Source: Leishmania mexicana MHOM/GT/2001/U1103
Taxonomy: Eukaryota; Euglenozoa; Kinetoplastea; Trypanosomatida; Trypanosomatidae
Reading direction: 5' to 3'
Assembly: GCF_000234665.1 (NCBI RefSeq)
Contig: NC_018322.1
Coordinates: forward strand, 372,001 to 436,000
Length of the DNA: 64,000 nucleotides
Below, piece after piece: positions 1 to 9,784 of the stretch. The first letter of the stretch is position 1, and every line of letters begins with the position of its first letter. Position numbers and translations under genes: made by a program. The notes under the pieces are model-generated. The model searched no databases. It was not told the origin of the DNA and was given only the letters and a program-made list of their open reading frames with translations.

Positions 1-53
1 CCGTGCCGAGGCACCACATCCTTGGACGCCCCCACATCCGTCACGCATCACCG

Positions 54-124
54 TCCTTTTTTCTCTTCTCCCCTCCCCTCCCCTCTCTCTCCCTCCCCCT
101 CTTCGTGTCCAAAATCCTGTGAAG
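54..124 (+). promoter_or_regulatory. Polypyrimidine tract and candidate trans-splice acceptor of the PPR gene
   Basis: An almost uninterrupted C/T stretch covers about 54-112, and the first AG after it is at 123-124, 65 bases before the ATG at 189. In trypanosomatids such tracts direct spliced-leader addition at the next AG. The exact acceptor is inferred. Confidence 0.45.
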
Positions 125-188
125 GGTGAGACGGGGGAGGACAGCAGCGGCAGCGAGAGTCAACGGGGAAAAAACAAGAACAATAGAC

Positions 189-3100
189 ATGTCTGCAGCC
201 ATGCGGTGTGCCGCCGCCGCGGCAGCTCTACCGTACTTCCTCACAGAATCGCTGCGTTGCCCGCATCTGCTGCCGATTGAAGTGGCACTGCGAGGGCGGT
301 GTGGCGGCGGGCATGGCGCTCTTCTCCATCAACGGCGCCTCCTCTCCTCCAGGGCGCCGGCAACGCCACGGAGTTTCTCATCTACACACACACAGCGAGA
401 CTGGTATCCAGCAGAGAACGCAGCCGCCGCCCCCCACACATCCGCTGGTGCCGCGCGAGCAGCTTCGGCTACGCCGGCCAGTGCGAAGACTACCCGCTGC
501 AACGTGGACCGTAGCCGTGACACAGCAGCAAGACAGAACGCTGCCACGCCGCCGCCGTCGCCAGAAGCAGTCCACCCATACTCCGTGCGTGCCTACCGGG
601 CGCGACTCCTGGGTGGCACCTACTTCTCCCTGCGAGAGTTGACGCGCGCCGCCTACGCACCATCCCCGCTAAAGGTGCTGACAGACCTGCTGCAGCTGTC
701 TGTGAGCCACAGCGGTCACCACGCCGAGCTCTCCTCAAGCTTCGCCTATGTGGCCTCGTCGCCTGCCGCCTCCACCCCTCTCGCTCAGTCAGGTGCACAA
801 AATGCGCTGAGCAGAGCACGCGACGTTCAACACGTGCTCCAGCTAGCATTGACGGAGGCACAGGATACGATGCTCGCCGCTCAGACGATAGGTGACATTG
901 CAAGCCACGCGGCTCTGGAGGAACTGCTGGCCCAGCTGGAAGCGCTCGCGAACGCGATGGACGCCTGTGTGCATGCGCCTGCGTGGACTGTGCCGGTTGC
1001 CACACACTTTGCATTACTGCACGGGCTTCTGAGACTCACCGCCGCGACCGGGTCTCGCCTGCAAGCCCTGACCGCCTTAGACGACCTCCTCTCACTGCAG
1101 GAGCGGCAGCCACACCATATCTCTGCTCGGCGCGGCAGCGACCAGCACCACGCTGGTGATGGTGACAAGAACGGGGATGGAGACGAGGATGACGGCAGCT
1201 TCAGCATGGATGACGCCGTCGCCCTTGTCGATGCGGCAGCGCAGCAGTACGTCGAGCCTGTCACGGCGCAGGACCACCTGTGGGCCATGCAGGCGTGTGC
1301 CAAGAATCATAACCGCGACTTCGCCACGACTCTCAGCCTCTACCGCCGTTTTCTGCAGCATACCGAGGCCGGCAGCTTCGCTGCCACGCCGAGTGACTTT
1401 AGTGATGCACTGGTCGCTCTCGCACACAGCAGCCGCACGACTACGGATTTCACGGAGTTGCGAGCGCTGCTTATGGAGAGTGAAGCGGCAGCGGTCGTGC
1501 CTGTGAGCGTGCCCCTGTACACAGCCATCATCGATGCAGCGAGCCGCGCCGCTGAGGAGCCCCAACGTATGGCCATTGCCCTGTTCATGTATCGACGTCT
1601 CCGCGACGGGGGGCTGACGCCGACAGCGGACACGTATGCAGCTCTGATCGCCTGCTGCGCCTCGACTCGTGAGCCGACGCAGGCCTTTGCCTTCTACCAC
1701 GAGGCGCGGCAGGTCTGCGGCGTGGCGCGCTTTACTCCGCAAGTGTACACAAACCTACTTCTGTCCTACACATCTGCTGGCTACGGCGCCGATGCGCGCA
1801 AGACACTCGACGTGCTGGTGGAGGCCGGCGCCCCGCTCTCCCGCGCTAGCTTCCACGCCGTCCTTGCCGGTGCCGTAACAGCACGGGAGGCGCAGGAAGT
1901 CGTCGAGCTCATGACGGAGCGTTACCGCATTGCCCCAACGCCGCACACCTACGCCTACGTAGCACAAGCGGTGGCGAGGTCGCCGGCAGGGGTTTCCACG
2001 GCGCTGCAACTCTTCGACATTCATGAAGACGCAATGCGGGCACTTGCACAGATGGCGGGCGCGACAGTGTGCTCGCCTGGTCGGGATGATGGCGGCGCGG
2101 CACAGATTGCCGTTGGGCAGGCGATGAGTACGTCAGTGGGTGGAGTGGTGCTGGAGCCGATGCTGCTAGAGCGCTACCCGCTCTACGTGCGGGCGATGGA
2201 GCACGCCCTCATGCGGTTGCGCATCGACCTCAGCATGGACGGTCGCCTGAGGCCGTATCTGATGCCGCTTATCCGCATCGCCCAACAACGCATGAACGCC
2301 TTCACTGGAATGCCGCCGCAATCACCGACGCAGACCCCTGGCAAGGAGCGCCTCTGCATTGCCGTGCTGGCAGCCGACGTGCTCGCCAATGTGGATGAGT
2401 GGGTGCTGCCGTTCATCTCGCACTATTCCGTCCTGGTGATCCCGTACTCGGCTCTTGTGTCGCTGCAGCGTGGTGGTGGGCGGCGCGTCGATGGCGTCAT
2501 GCCCAAAGGTGCCCAGGCGGGTCGGCATGACGCCGTTTGGCAGGAGACAGCAGGCGGACAAGAGCTGGGCGCGGTGGTGGAGCACCGTCGGCGTCGCCTC
2601 GCACGCTTTCTGGAGCAGTACAAGGACGTGATTCACCTCGTGTCGCTGGAGGAGGAACTGCGCTGGAGTCGCGAGACACGCCGATACGGGGTCGGGGTGA
2701 CAGACCTGTTTGCGCGTGCAGCCGTCACGGCGCTGCATCTCGCGCGGCACGACAGCTCCACCAACGGCGGCAGCGTGTACGCGCAGCACGCCAACGCCTC
2801 CGTTGTGCTGGTGTCTGCCAACTACAATGGATGCGGAAAGTACGTGGTGGCGCTGAAGCAAGCGTATGCCGACCGAACGGAAGGCGACACCGCGGGAGTT
2901 CGGCCAGCGGAGAGCGCGCCTGGGCTGAGGGCGGCACTGAGCCGGGTGTCGTACCACAACCCGCGAACTAACCCGAACTGGACCCCACCCACGCTAGCCA
3001 TTGGCCAGCAGGAGGGGGAAACGGAGAAGGAAAGGGACGGCAAGAGGCATGCGCCGGCCCAGTCTGCAGGCGTGACGAGCACGACGCGCATCAGAGGAGA

Positions 3101-3506
3101 GGATAAAAGTCAGGAAGGCAGCGCAGCGAGGGATGCGACCGCTTCGGCTGGCAGAGCTCCTTGCTTCGATGACGACGGTTGCGGGTCAGCGTGGTATGCC
3201 TCTGCACACGACGCTGATGCTGCCGGGCAACTCTACCGGCAGACCCTGCAGCTGGCTTCTGCTCGAGAACGCAGGGGTGCACCGAGCGCCCGCAGCGCGA
3301 AGGGCTCGAGTAGCAGCGACGGTGTCGAATCGGGTGTTGCGATGGACGAAGCAGAAGTGACGCCGCAGCTGCCATCCAACCAGCACGCACCCACAGCGTC
3401 CACGTCGTCTGCACCTCCTCCTCTGCCTCTGCCAGCCCCACCCACCAGCGCAGACGCCGACGACAAGCTCGACGCGTTCCTCCTCATGTCACTCTTGAAC
3501 GACTGA
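189..3506 (+). CDS. Pentatricopeptide-repeat protein with C-terminal PIN/NYN-like domain, probably mitochondrial
   Basis: A protein of 1105 residues. The start is the first in-frame ATG (189); a second ATG lies at 201. The N-terminus is rich in Ala, Arg and Ser and poor in acidic residues, as in a mitochondrial presequence. Residues about 360-615 contain helix-turn-helix units of PPR type, for example around 'SVPLYTAIIDAASRA', 'TADTYAALIACCAS' and 'TPQVYTNLLLSYTSAGY'. Residues about 722-885 have a PIN/NYN-like pattern: a first beta-strand ending in 'AADVLANVDEW', then 'YSVLVIPYSALVSL', and a late 'VVLVSANYNG' strand, interrupted by low-complexity insertions. The tail is disordered. Trypanosomatid PPR proteins mostly serve the mitochondrial ribosome or mitochondrial RNA processing, and PRORP joins PPRs to a NYN nuclease. 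I do not see the full PRORP set of aspartates, so a ribosomal or RNA-maturation role is as likely as nuclease activity. The PPR call is firm; the PIN call is moderate. Confidence 0.75.
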   Translation: MSAAMRCAAAAAALPYFLTESLRCPHLLPIEVALRGRCGGGHGALLHQRRLLSSRAPATPRSFSSTHTQRDWYPAENAAAAPHTSAGAARAASATPASAKTTRCNVDRSRDTAARQNAATPPPSPEAVHPYSVRAYRARLLGGTYFSLRELTRAAYAPSPLKVLTDLLQLSVSHSGHHAELSSSFAYVASSPAASTPLAQSGAQNALSRARDVQHVLQLALTEAQDTMLAAQTIGDIASHAALEELLAQLEALANAMDACVHAPAWTVPVATHFALLHGLLRLTAATGSRLQALTALDDLLSLQERQPHHISARRGSDQHHAGDGDKNGDGDEDDGSFSMDDAVALVDAAAQQYVEPVTAQDHLWAMQACAKNHNRDFATTLSLYRRFLQHTEAGSFAATPSDFSDALVALAHSSRTTTDFTELRALLMESEAAAVVPVSVPLYTAIIDAASRAAEEPQRMAIALFMYRRLRDGGLTPTADTYAALIACCASTREPTQAFAFYHEARQVCGVARFTPQVYTNLLLSYTSAGYGADARKTLDVLVEAGAPLSRASFHAVLAGAVTAREAQEVVELMTERYRIAPTPHTYAYVAQAVARSPAGVSTALQLFDIHEDAMRALAQMAGATVCSPGRDDGGAAQIAVGQAMSTSVGGVVLEPMLLERYPLYVRAMEHALMRLRIDLSMDGRLRPYLMPLIRIAQQRMNAFTGMPPQSPTQTPGKERLCIAVLAADVLANVDEWVLPFISHYSVLVIPYSALVSLQRGGGRRVDGVMPKGAQAGRHDAVWQETAGGQELGAVVEHRRRRLARFLEQYKDVIHLVSLEEELRWSRETRRYGVGVTDLFARAAVTALHLARHDSSTNGGSVYAQHANASVVLVSANYNGCGKYVVALKQAYADRTEGDTAGVRPAESAPGLRAALSRVSYHNPRTNPNWTPPTLAIGQQEGETEKERDGKRHAPAQSAGVTSTTRIRGEDKSQEGSAARDATASAGRAPCFDDDGCGSAWYASAHDADAAGQLYRQTLQLASARERRGAPSARSAKGSSSSDGVESGVAMDEAEVTPQLPSNQHAPTASTSSAPPPLPLPAPPTSADADDKLDAFLLMSLLND

Positions 3507-4245
3507 TGTTGGCACTCAAGACTCTCGTGTACGAATTGGAGAGGCGGGGTGTTGCGAGGCCTTTGGGATGACTATCGCTGTCACGTGCATCGCAGAGGCC
3601 GAGCCGGTGTGCGCGGATCGCTTGCTTGCCTGCACCACAGATATCTTTCTTCGCTTCCCCCCCCCCGCCTCCCCCGCCGGTCGGCATCGGTGACGCTGCG
3701 GTGCGCCCACACGACATAATACACCGACACACTCTCACGCCGATGTCTGCGCGTGAAGCAGGAGCGCTAAGGAAAAGATAAACGAAGATAGAGGAGATGA
3801 CAGACAGTCGCACGCGGGGGAGCGCGCGAGGAGGCAATGGTCATGCCGCCCTCGCTTCAAGCATGGTTGGCGTGTGTGTTGCCGCCATATCCTCTTGAAG
3901 GGCGCATTTCGCGCCTGCATCTGCTTGACACACACGCACATGCGCACAGAGACCGGTGAAGTGTCGCTTCCATTGATAGATCTGCCGAGCCCGTTGGTGG
4001 ATGTGCCAGCGCACTTGATGGTGCTATCGTGTCTCCCCCTCATCGGACGGTTGTTCTCTTCCCCACCCATCCCCCCTCCTCACCCATTTCACTCTTCAAA
4101 ACCCTCTCGTCGGCTACCGCTTTACTCGCTTGACGGCATGACACCCGCATAGGCACGCGCACGCGCATGGGGACAGGCAGGGGGACCGCCTCTCTTGCCT
4201 TTCTCTGCAACAAACGTCCCTGTCCCTCTCGCACGATCCCTGGCC
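3507..4245 (+). other. Intergenic spacer
   Basis: Contains a C-rich run near 3659-3678 and a pyrimidine-rich stretch at about 4053-4110 that probably directs trans-splicing of the downstream ARPC1 gene. No gene is visible on either strand. Confidence 0.5.
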
Positions 4246-6120
4246 ATGATGTCGGTGTGCTGTGTTACCTGCGCCGCTTCGGATAGTGACAGCGGGACCA
4301 CGGTGCCTCGACTGGTGCCCGCGTCAGCACCACCGCCGCCGCCGCTTGCCGCGCTTGCCTTCAGCCATGACGGCACGCGGGCGGCCTATGCGGTGCGCCG
4401 CGGGAAGGCGCTTCCGCGATATGGCGACTGCGAGCATGCGTGCTCTATCTTTATCGCCAACACAAACGCTCCGGCGCATTGCCCGTCCAGCACTTGGAGC
4501 GGACCCGGCACCGCTGTCGCTCCCGTCGCGCAGTGGACGGTGCTGCAGGTTCTTTCCGGCAGTCACGACGCGCCCATCACCGCATTGGCGTGGTGCCCAC
4601 GCACAGGTGCCCTCCTCTCTACCAGTGCGGACCGCGGCGCGTGTGTCTGGGTGCCGCGCACGGGTGCTGCTGCGGCTGCTCCAAAGGAAGCGAACTGTGC
4701 TTCTGATGTCGAGGGTGGACGCGCGAACCCTCCGGCGGCTGCCTCAGCCGATGTGCCGTTCTGTGCGGTGCCGCAGCTGGTCATACTCAGCGCCGAGGTG
4801 CGCCTGTGTCCGACCTGTGTGGCCTGGAGCGCGGAAGGGACGAAGCTGTACATCGGCACCTCTGGCGGCACCGTCGCCGTTGGCCGTTACGACGCGCGGC
4901 ATAAGTGGTGGATCTGCCGCCTCCTCAGCGACCATCGCCGCACTGCGCCTGTCGACCCATCAGCTGAGGCCGCGGTACCATCGTCCACGCGCGCGTGCTT
5001 GGTCACGGCACTGGCAGCGCATCCTGTCGAGAACACGAGACTTGCTGTAGCGCGCCTCGATGGCACGGTGCAAGTCCTCTCTACACACGTCAAGAGCGTG
5101 GATGGTGCGCTGGGCAGCGCTGAACAAGGCACAAGCGGCAGCAGCGCGGGTGCAACGGCGAAGCCTTTTAATCACGTGTACCTATCGCACCTCCTCCCTT
5201 GCTGGGTCCACGGAGTGGCCTGGAGCCCGTCGGGGCAGCAGCTGGCGGTGGTGGGTCATGACAGCGGTCTCCATACGTGGGACTGGGGCCCTGTGCGATC
5301 CTCGTCACTGGTAGGGGGGCGCAGCAGCGATGTCGACTGCTCCGGTGCTGGCTCTGACAAGTGCAAAGCAGTGCACACAGTGACGTGGCTTCGTCAGCTG
5401 CCGCTGCTACGATGCGAATTCGTTTCTGAAGACGTACTCGTGGCAGCCGGATTCGAGGGACGTCTGTACGCCTTCGAGTCGGCTGCAGCGTCAACGCAGT
5501 CGGGCGTCCAGAGACAGCGAACGTGGAAGCTGGCCCCGGAGCACGCGGCGACGCAACGGGCGGAGGGCTCAGCGCAGCTGCCGCGCCATGAAACAGCGCA
5601 TGTGGCTGCCAACGATAGGGAAAAGACGGCGGTTGCTTGCGGCCGGCACACTCTGCCTTCGCAGAGAGCTACTGCTGCTGCCAAGGGCATCGTCACTCAT
5701 GAGGGTCAGCAGCAGCCAGCACGAATTCTGGGCGAGTCGCAGGCTGCCGTCGACGAAACGCTAGTGGCCAAGTCGGTGCGTCAAGTTGCATTAGACTTCT
5801 TCGAGCGCGGCCGTGCAGCGGCAGCTGCCGATGGTGTTGTGGCGACATCCGCCCGCGGGCGATCCGCAGTCCCAGGCGCACATAGCTCGACAGAGAACAA
5901 CGCAATGGGTGCAGCACGGGAACACGTCGCCGAGCGTCCTCCGCACACATCGCCCATTAGCCTGCTGATACGCATTCCTTCGGGCGCGAAATCCGCCACC
6001 GCTGAGTCGATGAACGTCACCTTTGTGTCGGCCGGCCACGACAGTCGTGTGCACCTCTGGCGAGTATGCCACACAACCCTAACTCGCAGTAAGGACGTGC
6101 CCGTGTCCCCTGATGGGTGA
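4246..6120 (+). CDS. Arp2/3 complex subunit 1 (ARPC1/p41-Arc) homologue, WD40 protein with insertions
   Basis: A WD-repeat protein of 624 residues starting at tandem ATGs (4246 and 4249). Several segments follow ARPC1 order: an early 'HDAPITALAWCP' blade; 'CPTCVAWSAEGTKLYIGTSGG' followed by 'HKWWICR' (the ARPC1 strand with a W-W-[VI]-C-[KR] core); 'CWVHGVAWSPSGQQLAVVGHD'; then 'LPLLRCEFVSEDVLVAAGFE'; and a last blade 'VTFVSAGHDSRVHLW'. The region near 'ALDFFERGRAAA' corresponds to the ARPC1 insert that contacts actin-related partners. ARPC1 is part of the seven-subunit Arp2/3 complex that nucleates branched actin. Typical ARPC1 has about 370 residues, so roughly 250 extra residues sit in low-complexity Ala/Ser/Thr loops between blades, most of all before the last blade. 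Neighbours give no further hint. Confidence 0.8.
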   Translation: MMSVCCVTCAASDSDSGTTVPRLVPASAPPPPPLAALAFSHDGTRAAYAVRRGKALPRYGDCEHACSIFIANTNAPAHCPSSTWSGPGTAVAPVAQWTVLQVLSGSHDAPITALAWCPRTGALLSTSADRGACVWVPRTGAAAAAPKEANCASDVEGGRANPPAAASADVPFCAVPQLVILSAEVRLCPTCVAWSAEGTKLYIGTSGGTVAVGRYDARHKWWICRLLSDHRRTAPVDPSAEAAVPSSTRACLVTALAAHPVENTRLAVARLDGTVQVLSTHVKSVDGALGSAEQGTSGSSAGATAKPFNHVYLSHLLPCWVHGVAWSPSGQQLAVVGHDSGLHTWDWGPVRSSSLVGGRSSDVDCSGAGSDKCKAVHTVTWLRQLPLLRCEFVSEDVLVAAGFEGRLYAFESAAASTQSGVQRQRTWKLAPEHAATQRAEGSAQLPRHETAHVAANDREKTAVACGRHTLPSQRATAAAKGIVTHEGQQQPARILGESQAAVDETLVAKSVRQVALDFFERGRAAAAADGVVATSARGRSAVPGAHSSTENNAMGAAREHVAERPPHTSPISLLIRIPSGAKSATAESMNVTFVSAGHDSRVHLWRVCHTTLTRSKDVPVSPDG

Positions 6121-6578
6121 AGACGACTGTGGAGGCGCCCTTCTGAATGGGGGCGGGGGAGACTGGGTGGGCGCCAGCCTCCGCGCATCCCGCACCGCCA
6201 TATTCACTTGCTCTTCGCTTCTCTGTCCTCGACATCCGCTCCAGCACAAGCATGCACACCTCCATGCCTCTAGTGCCTCCTGCAAGAGCCACTTTGAAGG
6301 AGGTGGAGTGGGGGGGGGGGGGGGGCTCTAGCCGCGTGGCAAGCCCGCGACATGTGGCATACGCGTCCTTGCGTCTCTGCCTCCCAGCTTCGCCATTGCC
6401 GTCATCTCCCGCCCCTCTTCCCTACATCTTTAGCCCACCTGCGTGCAAGCGCCTGGCCGACGCATAGACGCACACACACACGCGCACGCACGCACTGCTC
6501 GGCCTCCTGGGGGGTCTCACTGCTCTGGCATCGACACTCAAGCGAAAGCGGCCAACAGCGCACGCGCATAGACTGTTC
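6121..6578 (+). other. Intergenic spacer with a 16-G run
   Basis: Holds a homopolymer of 16 G at 6310-6325 and a pyrimidine-rich stretch at about 6380-6431 followed by an AG at 6432-6433, a likely acceptor for the next gene. CA repeats occur around 6473-6484. No gene seen. Confidence 0.5.
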
Positions 6579-9197
6579 ATGGAGAGCACCGACCAGCCAG
6601 CTGCATCGCAGCCTGCTGCAGCCGGCGCGGCAGCGACGGCGACGACATCGCCATCACCGGAGGTGTACTTCAAGAAACAGGTATTGAAGCTTGGCTTGGA
6701 CGGCACCAGCCTTTCCAGGCTCGTTGTGGTGACGAACACACACATCTACGTGTGTGTCCCTTCTGGTGGCATCACACGCGCCATCGCGGTGCGCCGCATT
6801 GAGCGGGTGACCCTGTGTCCACGCGAAGACATCGGCGACGATGAGGACGGAGGCGACCATGCAGGCTGGAATGCGGCATTGGATAGCACAGCCGCTGCAG
6901 GCGGTGCTGGGAGTGATGACCGCACCATGCCGTCGGCAGACCCGCACAGAGAAAAGTCGAAGTCGTTCTTCGCTTCGGTCTTCTCACTACGTGGCGACAT
7001 CGCGGGCCGAGTGAATCCCCAGGGACCGCACAACAGTCATCCGGACTCGGCGCGCAGCAGTGCCGACGCATCACCGGCAGCATCGTCACGTCAGAGGTTC
7101 AGCTCCGCGGCTGACAAGGCGGAACGCGAAGTCCCGGCGTCTTTAGCAGTCCTGAGGTGGGTCACGATCGTCACCCTCGGCATTGCCCACGAGGCCTCAC
7201 TTGCCTTGCAGTTTTACAGCGCCGTCGACGGAGAGGACTTTGTCGCGGCTCTGCGCAAGGCGTCGCACATATCAACAGCAGCGGTGTTTAACCTGCCCAA
7301 AGAGGAGGGGCCAATAGACGCAGCCGGCCGGTTGTTGTCGCTACCCGCGCGTTGTGAGAACCCCACCGTGCCTCGAGTCCTGAAACGGGAAGCGGGAGAC
7401 ACCAACATGGGCAATCACAAGCCCGACACGGAAAGCAGACACGCTGTGGAGGAAGTGCAGCTCTCGCCACCACGCAGCCCTCGAAGCCCAACGGCGCCAT
7501 CGCAGCCTGCGGCACACCCCGCTTTGCCGTCTCACAACAGGAGCAGCATCGGCAACAGGGATGGCAGTCGCGGAAGGCGCTCCAGCTCGAGAGAGAACGT
7601 GCACACGGCGGTGCCGGGTCAAGCTGCGCAGGAAGGGATCGGTGATCTGGCGCCGCCTGCCCCCTCCACCGCGGTTTATGCGCCGCCCGTAGAGGAGACA
7701 CTGTGGCGCTCTCCTCCACAAGCGGTGAGCAGGTTGCAGACGTCGATGGACGGTTCACCTTTAGAATGGCGCACGCCGTCGCCGCTGCGTACTGCACCGC
7801 ATCGCAAGGTCCCCGCGCCACCACGATCACCACCTGCGCCGTCACAGCAGCTTGAACTGTCGGCGCCACCTCCGCTGAAGATCATTCAGGGCCCGGCAAT
7901 CGAAGGCAGAGGCGGCGGCGGGTCGCGCAAGCGTGGCAGCAACGCTACTCAAAGTCTCCGTGACGCTGCGAGCGAGCGCACGCGTACAACGTCGCAGGAG
8001 CGGCTTTCCCGGCTAATCTACGCTACGGCGGCGTCGTCTGCTACGCGCGAGGAGGTGCCTTCTTACCCTGAAGCAGCGGCGCCAGTGGCAGCCCAACAGA
8101 CATCGCAGGGACCGTGGCCTCGCCGACGCGACGGTCCACGGGCTGCACCAGCGTCAAGGACGAAGGCAGAGGCGATCCCGCGTCGAAGCCTCTTTGCGGA
8201 TGAGCTCAACACCACACAGGTCGTTGATCCAACTGCCAGCCCCCTGTCAGCGCCAGCGCCGCGAACTGCTTCCATGGTCACAGAGGACGGTGCTCGCGAC
8301 GTTCCCATCCATGCCGACGCCCTTCAAGCAGAGCTGGAGGCTCAATCGGCCACCGTGGCGCGGCTGCAGCGAAGTCTGCAAGCGCACGAGTCCCTGTTGA
8401 TCGAACTCGCGGATGCCAGGGCGGATGTACGTGGGCTGCAAGTCACACTCGCCGAGCGCAATGATCAGTGTGACGAGTGGCGAGCCGCCTGCAGTCAAGC
8501 TGAGCAGCGCGTTAGCATGCTCCGACGCCAGCAAGAGGGCATGCTCGCGGAGCAACAAGAACGACTGTGGCGGGCTCATCATGCGGAACTGGAAGCTGTG
8601 CAGGCGGCCTTTGAAGAGTATGACGCGCGCATGTCCGCTTTCCTTGAACAGTTACAACAAGATCATCGTGAAGAAGCGGTGCAGTGGCAGCGCGAGCGGC
8701 GCACGCTGCTCCTCCAGCTGCATGAGCAACAGCGCCAGCAGCAAGCGATGAGGGATGTAAACGAGCACCGTCGCGTTCGAGCGGCCGAGGTTGCGGCACA
8801 GGCCCACTATGAAGCCCAACGCCGATGCGTTCCAGCACCGCAGGTGTACCAACGCGAGAGCGCCCATGCGCAGCGGCAACGGCAGTCGTCAGCCGTCGTT
8901 GCTGGTGTCGTCCACTCCCCACGAGACTCCGGCACTTCGAGCTGGCGCCGCCCTCTGGCGTCGTCCGCGGAGTGTAATCCGGCCTCTGCAGCGTGGCCAC
9001 GCGCGGACGTGGACGACGAGGTGAACCACGGCCATCCGGCTGCACGCCACGACACCGCGGCTGTGACTCGCCACCCTCACTCCTACTTTCGAGCACACCT
9101 CCAGACGCCGCCATCGTATCCACGGGCCGGCAGCGTTCCTGATGCGCATGACGTCGGGAATGGCGTCTACACGCCAAGTCGTCGCTCCTACGTGTAG
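6579..9197 (+). CDS. Hypothetical protein with split PH-like N-terminus and C-terminal coiled coil
   Basis: A protein of 872 residues beginning at the first ATG. Residues about 28-85 contain beta-strands resembling the start of a PH-like fold ('RLVVVTNTHIYVCVPSGGI', then 'RAIAVRRIERVTL'). A Ser/Gly/Asp-rich insertion of about 100 residues follows. Residues about 187-232 look like the remaining strands plus the closing helix ('TIVTLGIAHEASLALQFYS', then 'DGEDFVAALRKAS'). The middle is disordered and rich in Pro, Ser and Arg. Residues about 580-747 form a strong Glu/Gln/Arg/Leu coiled coil. This layout (lipid- or protein-binding head plus long coil) is common among trypanosomatid cytoskeletal and flagellar proteins, but I do not recognise a named family. 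The PH assignment is an inference from strand pattern. Confidence 0.7.
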   Translation: MESTDQPAASQPAAAGAAATATTSPSPEVYFKKQVLKLGLDGTSLSRLVVVTNTHIYVCVPSGGITRAIAVRRIERVTLCPREDIGDDEDGGDHAGWNAALDSTAAAGGAGSDDRTMPSADPHREKSKSFFASVFSLRGDIAGRVNPQGPHNSHPDSARSSADASPAASSRQRFSSAADKAEREVPASLAVLRWVTIVTLGIAHEASLALQFYSAVDGEDFVAALRKASHISTAAVFNLPKEEGPIDAAGRLLSLPARCENPTVPRVLKREAGDTNMGNHKPDTESRHAVEEVQLSPPRSPRSPTAPSQPAAHPALPSHNRSSIGNRDGSRGRRSSSRENVHTAVPGQAAQEGIGDLAPPAPSTAVYAPPVEETLWRSPPQAVSRLQTSMDGSPLEWRTPSPLRTAPHRKVPAPPRSPPAPSQQLELSAPPPLKIIQGPAIEGRGGGGSRKRGSNATQSLRDAASERTRTTSQERLSRLIYATAASSATREEVPSYPEAAAPVAAQQTSQGPWPRRRDGPRAAPASRTKAEAIPRRSLFADELNTTQVVDPTASPLSAPAPRTASMVTEDGARDVPIHADALQAELEAQSATVARLQRSLQAHESLLIELADARADVRGLQVTLAERNDQCDEWRAACSQAEQRVSMLRRQQEGMLAEQQERLWRAHHAELEAVQAAFEEYDARMSAFLEQLQQDHREEAVQWQRERRTLLLQLHEQQRQQQAMRDVNEHRRVRAAEVAAQAHYEAQRRCVPAPQVYQRESAHAQRQRQSSAVVAGVVHSPRDSGTSSWRRPLASSAECNPASAAWPRADVDDEVNHGHPAARHDTAAVTRHPHSYFRAHLQTPPSYPRAGSVPDAHDVGNGVYTPSRRSYV

Positions 9198-9784
9198 CCG
9201 TTGTGGTGGTGTTGCTCGCGCTAAGAAAGAAACGGATGGACGCTGAGAGAGAAGGGCGGCTGCGCATCCGCCTCCTGAGACAACACGTGCGCACGCCTCT
9301 GCCACCGCACCACCGCTTTGTTTTTCCGATACGAAATGCCGCGAACGGCGTCACCCTGTTCCACTCTCACGCGCCCAGAGCCACCGCCACCCCCCCCCTC
9401 CCCCTCCCTGCTTCCACGGGTCGGTGACTGGCACACAGGGAAGGGGCTTACCTAGGCAAACCTCGTGCGCGCGCCCAAAAAAAAAAGACACACACAGGCG
9501 CGTGCAGGCGCACCGCGCCTCTGCGCACCCACGCATCTCTCGTCCCCTGATGACGGGGGTGAAGGAGGAGGAGGAGGAGGGGGGGGGGCGCGGTGGAACG
9601 GAACTCCGTGTCCGGCGGCAGAGCAACGGGGCTCACGTTGTGTGTAAGCAAAAGGCGAAAACTCTCTCGCCTCTTCGAACTCTCCTCCCTCTCGTCTCCA
9701 ATCCTCTCTCCCGGAGTCGCCAACAGCCACCAGCGCTCATAGCCATTACGTACACACGCACGTCGAGGCACCCTCGCACTTGTC
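9198..9784 (+). other. Intergenic spacer
   Basis: Contains an A run at 9478-9485, a G-rich purine run near 9568-9590, and a clear pyrimidine tract at about 9662-9712 followed by AG at 9715-9716, 69 bases before the next ATG; this is a good candidate splice acceptor. No gene seen. Confidence 0.5.
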
